Origin: an uncultured Clostridia bacterium
Lineage (GTDB): Bacteria; Bacillota_A; Clostridia; Christensenellales; Aristaeellaceae
Length of the DNA stretch: 5,549 nt
Reading direction: 5' to 3'
NCBI GenBank assembly: GCA_945871545.1
Contig: CAMBWJ010000143.1
Coordinates: forward strand, 1-5,549
Shown: piece by piece, positions 1 through 4,957 of the stretch
Position numbering within the stretch: the first letter of the stretch is position 1
How the letters are laid out: every line of letters starts with the position of its first letter
The notes under the pieces: generated by a model
Database searches by the model: none
Seen by the model: the letters and a program-made list of their open reading frames with translations, nothing else
What the model was told of the DNA's origin: nothing
Position numbers and translations under genes: made by a program

Positions 1-14
1 AATTTATCCATCAG

Positions 15-41
15 AACCGCTCCGTATGGGGCGGTTTTTTT
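15..41 (+). terminator. Rho-independent terminator of an upstream gene outside the window
   Basis: A 9-bp stem (AACCGCTCC at 15-23 against GGGGCGGTT at 28-36, one G-U pair, loop GTAT) runs straight into a T tract at 35-41. This is the classic intrinsic terminator layout on the plus strand. No coding frame ends inside the window before it, so it most likely closes a gene whose body lies to the left. It also insulates the promoter that follows at 141. Confidence 0.85.
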
Positions 42-140
42 CATTGGTAAGTCGGCGATCAATGTGCGAGCCAAGCATAGATAAAAAACGTATATTGACC
101 CGAAATTTACAAGATATTCCCAAACGAAACAGGAAATTGC

Positions 141-169
141 TTGACGGTTTGCACAAATCGGAATATAAT
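141..169 (+). promoter_or_regulatory. Sigma-A promoter of the CdaR/PucR-type regulator gene
   Basis: TTGACG at 141-146 and TATAAT at 164-169 are separated by exactly 17 bases. The -10 is perfect and the -35 matches the consensus at five of six positions. Transcription should begin near 176, giving a leader of about 49 bases before the ATG at 225. The spacer holds a small inverted repeat, TTTG-CA-CAAA (148-157), which could be part of an operator. The same TTG at 141 is in frame with the downstream gene and could be mistaken for a start codon, but its place as the -35 element argues against that. Confidence 0.88.
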
Positions 170-174
170 TCGAG

Positions 175-207
175 CTGTGTTGAGGTATTTTTCGTCAATC
201 TACACAG
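175..207 (+). promoter_or_regulatory. Inverted repeat at the predicted transcription start (possible operator or 5' leader hairpin)
   Basis: CTGTGT (175-180) is complementary to ACACAG (202-207), and TGA (181-183) continues the pairing with TCA (195-197) across a 4-base bulge. The repeat begins at the predicted transcription start of the regulator gene and ends 17 bases before its ATG. It could be a DNA operator, for instance for autoregulation, or a stem at the extreme 5' end of the mRNA. Both uses are inferred from position only. Confidence 0.35.
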
Positions 208-224
208 AAAGGCAAGTGGAAATT

Positions 225-1295
225 ATGTATCTGGATCACCGAATTACCATCAAAATTGCCCGCATTCTGGATATGATCGACCTTTCCGCGCTGCTGCTGG
301 ACTCCAACGGCAATGTGATTCTGCCGGAGGGCGATCAGCGCGTGTTCAATCTGCCCGAACCGATGCGCACGAATCCCACCATGCCGCTGATCTACGGCGG
401 CGTGACACTGATCGGCACCTCCGAGGAGCAGCCGATTTATATCTGCCTGCAGGGCGACAGCGAAGAAATCAAAAAATGTGCTGTGCTCTGCGCGGAGCTG
501 ATCAACCTGATCCTGCGCGAGGACATGAGCCACACCAGCTGCGAGCAGTCCCTGCGGCTGATGCTGCGCGGCGAAATCGAGAGCGCCGAGTTTGAGGCGC
601 TGGCAGCCGAGCACAACATTCCGGTGGAGAAGAAGCGCTGCGTGCTGTACTTCTACTTCGTGGACATCGAGGCGGAGGCCGCCATGCAGATTCTCAGCGA
701 CAGCAAGGACGACGAGGGCGATTTGCTGGCGGAGGTCGGCCGTCACTCCCTAGCCATGCTCAAGGGCGTGGACGAGGAGGTCAACTTCGCCGAGCTGGAG
801 GAGTATGCCAAGGCCATCGAGATGAGCTTCCTCACGGAGAACGGCACGGCGGTGTACGTCGGCATCTCCAACCCGCGCGATGATCTCGTCAGCATCCCGG
901 AGGCCTACGAGGAGGCCCGCAGCGCCATCAACGTCGGCCGCGTGTACCACAGCAACCGCAACGTGTTCGTGTACCGCAACCTGCTGCTGGAGCGCTTCCT
1001 CAGCGACGTGCCCACCGACATGTGTAGCAGCTACAACTCCATGATCTTCAACCGCAAGACGGCGCGGCTGTTCAACGACGAGATGGTGCACACCATCGAG
1101 GCCTTCTTTGACAACAGCCTGAACCTGTCCGAGACCGCGCGCAAGCTCTACATCCACCGCAACACGCTGGTGTACCGCCTGGAGAAGGTGCAGCGCGCCA
1201 TCGGCCTGGATCTGCGCAACTTTGACGATGCGGTCACCTTCAAGATGATGATGCTGCTGGGAAAGAACACCACCCCCCGCAAGAACCGGCTGTAA
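225..1295 (+). CDS. CdaR/PucR-family transcriptional regulator with C-terminal helix-turn-helix
   Basis: This 356-aa cytoplasmic DNA-binding regulator belongs to the family that includes PucR (purine catabolism) and CdaR (sugar diacid use). The diagnostic part is the C-terminus, residues about 287-345, with LNLSETARKLYIHRNTLVYR and the following RLEKVQRAIGLDL: the HTH_30 domain usual in this family. Residues about 135-260, including AVYVGIS and the EAYEEARSAINVGR stretch, resemble the degenerate GGDEF-like domain normally found before it. Residues 1-100 form a small N-terminal region, perhaps a ligand sensor, that I cannot assign. The ATG at 225 is chosen because the in-frame TTG at 141 is the promoter -35 element. 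AAAGG (208-212) and GTGGA (216-220) precede the ATG, a weak ribosome site. The inducer and targets are unknown. The next gene, a peptidase, does not suggest a catabolic substrate. Confidence 0.87.
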   Translation: MYLDHRITIKIARILDMIDLSALLLDSNGNVILPEGDQRVFNLPEPMRTNPTMPLIYGGVTLIGTSEEQPIYICLQGDSEEIKKCAVLCAELINLILREDMSHTSCEQSLRLMLRGEIESAEFEALAAEHNIPVEKKRCVLYFYFVDIEAEAAMQILSDSKDDEGDLLAEVGRHSLAMLKGVDEEVNFAELEEYAKAIEMSFLTENGTAVYVGISNPRDDLVSIPEAYEEARSAINVGRVYHSNRNVFVYRNLLLERFLSDVPTDMCSSYNSMIFNRKTARLFNDEMVHTIEAFFDNSLNLSETARKLYIHRNTLVYRLEKVQRAIGLDLRNFDDAVTFKMMMLLGKNTTPRKNRL

Positions 1296-1337
1296 TCCGC
1301 CGGAATCGGAAAACATAGAATCCATAGGAAAGACCGG

Positions 1338-1367
1338 ACGCGTCGGCCAGTCAGGCCGTCGCGTTTT
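1338..1367 (+). terminator. GC-rich hairpin between regulator and peptidase genes (weak terminator or leader structure)
   Basis: An 11-bp stem with a single internal T-T mismatch (1338-1348 against 1354-1364, loop AGTCA) is followed by only a short TTTT (1364-1367). It lies 42 bases after the regulator stop codon and 27 bases before the AAGGAGG of the peptidase gene. The short T run makes it a mediocre terminator. There is no room for a separate promoter downstream of it, so either transcription reads through, or the peptidase mRNA starts before it (a weak -10-like TAGAAT sits at 1316-1321) and carries the hairpin in its leader. Confidence 0.5.
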
Positions 1368-1393
1368 CCATAACATGGAGACAGATGAAATTC

Positions 1394-1400
1394 AAGGAGG
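1394..1400 (+). promoter_or_regulatory. Strong ribosome binding site that fixes the peptidase start
   Basis: AAGGAGG at 1394-1400 stands 5 bases before the ATG at 1406. An in-frame ATG at 1385 lies upstream of this site and would place the Shine-Dalgarno sequence inside the gene, so the 1406 start is preferred. It also puts a Met-Lys-Lys-Arg start directly before the hydrophobic signal segment. Confidence 0.85.
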
Positions 1401-1405
1401 CGGGC

Positions 1406-2599
1406 ATGAAGAAAAGAAACGCGCTGCTGCTGGCGCTGATGTGGGTGCTGGTGATCGCCTGCACCGCCGGCGCGACGACGATGCTGCTGCTCTCGGGCCG
1501 AATCGGCAACGTGGGGGAGACCCTCTCCCGCTATGCGCGGCTGGAGGCCATTCGCAGCACGCTGGTGAAGGACTACTATCAGGAGGTGGACGAGGACGCG
1601 CTGATCGAGGGCGCAATCCGGGGCATGATGTACGCGCTGGAGGATCCCTACACCTTCTACTACACGCCCGACGAGCTGCAGCGCCACGACGCGCAGAGCG
1701 AGGGCATATACAGCGGCCTGGGCATTCTGGTGCAGAACAATGCAGACGGCGAGATTGAGATCATCCGCGTGTACGCGGGTGGCCCTGCGGACGCTGCGGG
1801 CGCGCTGGCGGGCGACCGGATCGTCGCTGTGGACGGCGTTCCGGTCAGCGGCGGCAGCGTGGAGGAGCTCAGCGACGCGGTGGATCGCATGCGCGGCGAG
1901 GATGGCAGCACGGTGGAGCTTCAGCTGCGCCGGGAGGGCGAACTGCTCGAGCTAATGTTGACCTGCGGCGACGTGCACGTCTCCAACGTCAATTCCGCCG
2001 TGCTGGAGGGTGACATCGGCTACATCGAGATCTGTCAGTTCAGCGGCGACGATGTGAATGGCTTCCGCGCGGCCATGGAGGCGCTTCAGAGCGCCGGTGT
2101 GCGGGGACTGGTGGTGGATTTGCGCAACAATCCCGGCGGACTCCTGACTCACGTCGTGGAGATCGCCGACCTGCTGCTGCCGGAGGGCACGGTGGTCTAT
2201 GTGGAGAACCGTGCGGGTGAGCGCGTCACGTACGGCTCGGATGCGGAGTATTGGGATGTGCCGCTGGTGGTGCTGATCAACGGCATGTCGGCCAGCGCAT
2301 CGGAGATCCTGGCGGCGGCGGTGCAGGACTTCGACCGGGGGGCGCTGGTCGGCACGCGCAGCTACGGCAAGGGCATCGTGCAATCGCTGCTGGTATTTGA
2401 GAGCGACGGCGCGGGCATGCAGTACACCTCTGCCACCTACTACACGCCGTCCGGGCGCTGCATCCACGGCACGGGCGTTTCGCCGGACTTTGTCGTGGAG
2501 GCACCGGAGGGCTATTACAACCTCACCGGCGTGCCCGATCCAAAAAATGATGTGCAGCTGAAGGCGGCGCTTGAACAGTTGGAGCAGCGGATGCGGTAG
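1406..2599 (+). CDS. S41-family carboxy-terminal processing protease (CtpA/CtpB/Prc type)
   Basis: This 397-aa serine endoprotease acts outside the cytoplasmic membrane, where family members cut proteins near their C-termini. MKKR followed by a hydrophobic stretch (residues 5-29) is a signal peptide or membrane anchor. VIAC at 16-19 fits a lipobox loosely, but the hydrophobic run continues past it. Residues about 75-90 carry the family-typical DPYTFYYTPDE. A PDZ domain spans about 104-186, and the S41 fold about 190-365 includes VVDLRNNPGGLL. The catalytic Ser-Lys-Gln set is visible: Ser297 in NGMSASASEI, Lys322 in GTRSYGKG and Gln326 in GIVQ, with the 25-residue Ser-Lys spacing seen in Prc and CtpB. 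The enzyme should therefore be active, and its length is normal for the Bacillota CtpA/CtpB group. It follows the regulator after 110 bases. The substrate is unknown. CtpB-type roles in sporulation signalling are known in Bacillus but cannot be assumed here. Confidence 0.93.
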   Translation: MKKRNALLLALMWVLVIACTAGATTMLLLSGRIGNVGETLSRYARLEAIRSTLVKDYYQEVDEDALIEGAIRGMMYALEDPYTFYYTPDELQRHDAQSEGIYSGLGILVQNNADGEIEIIRVYAGGPADAAGALAGDRIVAVDGVPVSGGSVEELSDAVDRMRGEDGSTVELQLRREGELLELMLTCGDVHVSNVNSAVLEGDIGYIEICQFSGDDVNGFRAAMEALQSAGVRGLVVDLRNNPGGLLTHVVEIADLLLPEGTVVYVENRAGERVTYGSDAEYWDVPLVVLINGMSASASEILAAAVQDFDRGALVGTRSYGKGIVQSLLVFESDGAGMQYTSATYYTPSGRCIHGTGVSPDFVVEAPEGYYNLTGVPDPKNDVQLKAALEQLEQRMR

Positions 2600-2699
2600 C
2601 GCATTTTCCAAATTTTGCAGATCGGACGCATAAAGGCGGCGGCAAGCGGGCATTTTAAACTCGCCGGAAACGGTAGAACAATGAATGAGGTGAGTGAAC

Positions 2700-2873
2700 A
2701 TGAGTCACAAGCAGGCAAACAACGCCATTCGTTGCCGCGTGGACAGCTGCGAATACCACTGCGACGATCAGCAGTACTGCTCCCTGTCCAGCATTCAGGT
2801 GGAACCCTGTGCAAACTGCCACAGCGGCAAGGCCAGCGACGAGAGCATGTGTGCAAGCTACAAGTGCAAGTAA
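2700..2873 (+). CDS. DUF1540 small cysteine-rich protein
   Basis: This 57-aa protein has eight cysteines (Cys12, 17, 21, 27, 37, 40, 51, 56) and two histidines, His20 and His41. The pattern IRCRVDSCEYHC, then CSLSSIQVEPC, then a C-terminal CASYKC matches DUF1540, a family of tiny proteins common in Clostridia and Bacilli. Its function is not known. The cysteine pattern suggests metal binding or a disulfide-stabilised fold, but that is inference. The start is well supported: GAGGTGA (2687-2693), an excellent match to the 16S anti-Shine-Dalgarno sequence, sits 6 bases before the ATG. The gene follows the peptidase by 100 bases with no obvious terminator or good promoter between them, so it may share the peptidase transcript. 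A strong hairpin starts 21 bases after its stop. Its small size makes it easy for gene callers to miss. Confidence 0.88.
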   Translation: MSHKQANNAIRCRVDSCEYHCDDQQYCSLSSIQVEPCANCHSGKASDESMCASYKCK

Positions 2874-2893
2874 ACCGAATCCAAAGCACAAAT

Positions 2894-2924
2894 CGGGGCA
2901 CTCCCTTAGCAGGGGAGTGCCCCG
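2894..2924. terminator. Hairpin terminator between convergent genes, possibly bidirectional
   Basis: A perfect 12-bp GC-rich stem (CGGGGCACTCCC at 2894-2905 against GGGAGTGCCCCG at 2913-2924) encloses a 7-base loop. It lies between the DUF1540 stop (2873) and the convergent response regulator stop (2941). On neither strand is the stem followed by a long pure T run: the plus strand reads GTATATTA and the minus strand ATTTGTGCTTT. Both are moderately T/A-rich. Position and stem strength favour a shared terminator serving both directions. Confidence 0.75.
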
Positions 2925-2940
2925 TGTATATTAACTTCGA

Positions 2941-3657
2941 TCAGTCCTCGCCGTTGCTCATGCGGTAGCCAACGCCGATCTCCGTGAAGATGTAGCGCGG
3001 CTCGTCGGGATTGGGTTCGATCTTGCGGCGGATGCTGGCCATGTGCACGCGCAGAATCTTGTTGTCCCGGTTCGCCGACGGCCCCCAGAGCTCCCGCAGC
3101 ATGGCCCGGTAGGTGATGACCTGCCCGGCGTGCTTGCCCAGCAGCGCCACGATGCGGAATTCGTTGGGCGTGAGGTTGGTGTCCTGCCCGGCGAGGTAGA
3201 CCCGGTGGCGGTTGTAGTCGATCTTCAGCTCGCCCACCTCGAACACGCCGTTGAGCGCCACGCCCTCGTCCTGGGAGGTGGTGCGGGTGTGTCGGATGGC
3301 AGCGCGGATGCGGGCCAGCAACTCGATCTTGCCGAAAGGCTTGGTCAGATAGTCGTCCGCGCCCAGATCCAGCGCGTCGGCCTTGTCCTGCTCCATGCTG
3401 CGAGCGGAGATGACGATGATGGGCGTGCTGGTCCACGAGCGCACGCTGTGGATGATCTGGTTGCCGTCCATGTCCGGGAGGCCCAGATCCAGCAGGATGC
3501 AGTCCGGACAGTGGGAAGAAATCATCTCCAGCGCGTCCTTGCCCGTCTCGCACAGGATCACATTGTAATTTTCCGCGACCAGGGTGTGCTTCAGGAACTT
3601 GCAGATTCCGGGATCGTCCTCTACGACCAGAATTTTGCTGCGCAGCTCATTCGCCAT
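2941..3657 (-). CDS. KdpE-like OmpR-family response regulator
   Basis: This 238-aa regulator receives a phosphoryl group from the histidine kinase encoded just upstream and binds DNA. The receiver domain occupies residues about 8-122, with acidic Glu13/Asp14/Asp15, phospho-acceptor Asp57 in CILLDLGLPDMDG, Ser84 in IIVISARS and Lys106 in DDYLTKPFG. The LDLGLPD, SARS and GADDY.KPF sequences resemble KdpE, the regulator of potassium uptake in E. coli. A winged helix of the OmpR/PhoB type follows at about 138-235 (LTPNEFRIVALL, then RVHMASIRRKIEPNP and a final YIFTEIGVGYRM). The start at 3657 has GAGGAGG (3664-3670, minus strand) 6 bases upstream. The ATG two codons earlier abuts that site and is unlikely. 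The gene overlaps the kinase's 3' end by 11 bases. Because no kdpFABC genes are visible, its regulon may differ from that of true KdpE. Confidence 0.92.
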   Translation of the reverse strand: MANELRSKILVVEDDPGICKFLKHTLVAENYNVILCETGKDALEMISSHCPDCILLDLGLPDMDGNQIIHSVRSWTSTPIIVISARSMEQDKADALDLGADDYLTKPFGKIELLARIRAAIRHTRTTSQDEGVALNGVFEVGELKIDYNRHRVYLAGQDTNLTPNEFRIVALLGKHAGQVITYRAMLRELWGPSANRDNKILRVHMASIRRKIEPNPDEPRYIFTEIGVGYRMSNGED

Positions 3658-4717
3658 AAGCATCCTCCTCATCCGGCAGCCAGAAGCTGACCCCCGCGCC
3701 GCCGCTCTTTCGATTGTATGCCCGGATGTCGCCGCCGTGGGCGTGCAGAATCGCCCGACAGGCGGAAAGACCGATGCCCATGTTGCGCCGTCCGTCCGGA
3801 TGATCGCCCTCCCGGACGGAGCTCTGCCCGTCGAAGGCGTGGGGGAGCTGCTGGGGCGCAAAGCCCGCACCGTCGTCCTCCACGGTCACGCGCACGTGCC
3901 CACGCTCCCGGGCGATGCGCACGTCGATGTGCGTGGTGCTCTTGCCGTGCATCACCGCGTTCTCCAGCAGGTTGATCAGCACCTGCTCGATCAGCGTGGC
4001 GTCCATGTCCGTCACAAGTATCTCGTCCGGCTTGTCCACGCTGATGGGAATGTCGCCGTAATTCTTGCGGAACTTGCCGATGGCGCTGCCCAGCACCTCC
4101 TCAACGACCTCCGCTTCCTTCTTGAGCTTCACGCCCTCGCCGCTGAACTTGGTTACGGACAGGATGTTCTCGGTCATGCGCACCAGCCAGCGTGCGTCCT
4201 TGTTGATCTCCCGGGCGAGGTCCATGCGGTCGGCCGTACTGAGGTTCTGATTCTCCATCAGCACCGAGCTCGCGCCCAGCATGGAGGTCAGCGGCGTGCG
4301 CAGGTCGTGGGACACCGAGCGCAAGAGGTCGGCGCGCATCTTCTCGCGCTCCATCTCGAAGCGCAGCTGCTCCTGCTTCTTGATCTGCGTGGTCAGCGTG
4401 CTGATGAGCACCGAAACCAGCAGCATGCAGGCGAAGGTCAGCGGATAGCCCGAGATGGAGAAGTTGAACTCCAGAAAGGGATAGGTAAAGATGTAGTTCA
4501 CGCAGATCACGCTGACCGCCGAGGCGATGAAGCCCCAGACGTAGCCGCTGGTGAAGCGGGCGATCAGCGCCACTGCCAGGATGAACAGCGAGGGTGCGAA
4601 GGGGTTGCTGTCGTTGTGCAGCTGGGAGAGAAGCCCGGAGATCAGAACCGCCAGCCCGAGGAAGCCGGCGGACACCAGCGCATCCCGAAGCACCCGCCTC
4701 CACGGCAATCCTTTCAT
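3647..4717 (-). CDS. KdpD-like sensor histidine kinase, short form (DUF4118 plus kinase core)
   Basis: This 356-aa membrane histidine kinase is the likely partner of the downstream regulator. Four membrane segments lie at about 13-31, 42-54, 58-78 and 92-108. Residues 38-115 (NPFAPSLFILAVALIARFTS through NYIFTYP to LTTQIKKQ) match the DUF4118 region of KdpD. The kinase core follows: His137 in SVSHDLRTPLTS, the N box NLLENA with Asn253, the G1 box DDGAGF (281-286) and G2 in NMGIGLSACR (312-321). All key residues are present. Full KdpD proteins are near 900 residues and carry an N-terminal cytoplasmic KdpD sensor region and a universal-stress-protein domain; both are absent here. The frame stays open upstream to 5401, but that stretch lies beyond the promoter and lacks domain similarity. 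The chosen ATG has AGAAGG (4724-4729, minus strand) 6 bases before it. An ATG two codons earlier, at 4723, is a possible alternative. Its signal is unknown. Confidence 0.9.
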   Translation of the reverse strand: MKGLPWRRVLRDALVSAGFLGLAVLISGLLSQLHNDSNPFAPSLFILAVALIARFTSGYVWGFIASAVSVICVNYIFTYPFLEFNFSISGYPLTFACMLLVSVLISTLTTQIKKQEQLRFEMEREKMRADLLRSVSHDLRTPLTSMLGASSVLMENQNLSTADRMDLAREINKDARWLVRMTENILSVTKFSGEGVKLKKEAEVVEEVLGSAIGKFRKNYGDIPISVDKPDEILVTDMDATLIEQVLINLLENAVMHGKSTTHIDVRIARERGHVRVTVEDDGAGFAPQQLPHAFDGQSSVREGDHPDGRRNMGIGLSACRAILHAHGGDIRAYNRKSGGAGVSFWLPDEEDAYGE

Positions 4718-4754
4718 GTGCATCCTTCTCCCGTCTGAAAAAATGTCCTGATTC

Positions 4755-4763
4755 ATTATATCA
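4755..4763 (-). promoter_or_regulatory. Extended -10 promoter of the kinase-regulator operon
   Basis: Read on the minus strand, TGATATAAT (4763 to 4755) is a perfect extended -10 element (TGnTATAAT). Seventeen bases further upstream there is no good -35 hexamer, which is typical of extended -10 promoters. Transcription would start near 4748, giving a leader of about 31 bases before the kinase ATG at 4717. This also argues that the open frame extending upstream of the promoter is not translated. Confidence 0.7.
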
Positions 4764-4809
4764 TAGATCGCTCCCATCTTATCGGATTCCATACGCAAAA
4801 TCGTCTTTC

Positions 4810-4819
4810 TTTCCGGAAA
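4810..4819. promoter_or_regulatory. Perfect 10-bp palindrome TTTCCGGAAA in the divergent intergenic region
   Basis: TTTCCGGAAA is fully self-complementary and lies between the kinase operon and the pyrophosphatase gene. It is about 62-71 bases upstream of the predicted kinase transcription start. It also overlaps the place where a -35 element would be for the candidate -10 at 4838-4843 on the other strand. That position would suit an activator or repressor site. No protein can be assigned from sequence, and OmpR-family regulators such as KdpE usually prefer direct repeats. Confidence 0.3.
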
Positions 4820-4837
4820 ATTAGCGGCATTTTGCTG

Positions 4838-4843
4838 TACAAT
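4838..4843 (+). promoter_or_regulatory. Candidate weak -10 element for the pyrophosphatase gene
   Basis: TACAAT at 4838-4843 matches the sigma-A -10 at five of six positions. The hexamer 17 bases upstream (GGAAAA, 4815-4820) is not a -35 element, and the TG before the -10 is one base out of register for an extended -10. If used, transcription would start near 4850 with a leader of about 108 bases. It is the best candidate I see upstream of 4958 but is unproven. Confidence 0.25.
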
Positions 4844-4903
4844 AACCGTGATATGGATTTTCGCAGACGGCAAAAAATGCGGACTTCCAGAGAATTCTGA
4901 AAC

Positions 4904-4930
4904 TGCGGGCATGGCAAAAACACGCCTGCA
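4904..4930 (+). other. Imperfect hairpin in the pyrophosphatase 5' leader
   Basis: TGCGGGCATG (4904-4913) can pair with CACGCCTGCA (4921-4930) around a GCAAAAA loop, with one G-U pair and one A-C mismatch. It ends 13 bases before the GGAGG ribosome site of the pyrophosphatase gene. No T run follows, so it is not a terminator. It may influence mRNA stability or translation, or be chance. I recognise no known riboswitch class in the leader. Confidence 0.3.
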
Positions 4931-4957
4931 AACAAAGGAAAACGGAGGGAAAGACCT

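Noticed and set aside
95..118. A second promoter suggested by TTGACC (95-100) and GATATT (113-118)
   Set aside because: The spacing is only 12 bases, far too short for sigma-A, and no better -10 lies at 16-18 bases.
1952..2701. A 249-codon open frame on the minus strand opposite the S41 peptidase
   Set aside because: It is antisense to a peptidase with intact catalytic residues, and has a His/Arg-rich composition with no domain or convincing ribosome site.
3043..3690. A 215-codon open frame on the plus strand opposite the response regulator
   Set aside because: It is a shadow of the well-supported regulator, with Val/Leu/Gln/Arg-biased sequence and no motif.
3584..4738. A 384-codon open frame on the plus strand opposite the kinase gene
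   Set aside because: It is antisense to a kinase with all its catalytic boxes intact, has a His/Val/Ala/Gln-biased composition typical of GC-rich antisense shadows, and shows no recognisable domain.
4827..4880. Separated inverted repeat GCATTTT (4827-4833) and AAAATGC (4874-4880)
   Set aside because: The arms are only 7 bp, A/T-rich and 40 bases apart; this is likely chance in an AT-rich intergenic region.
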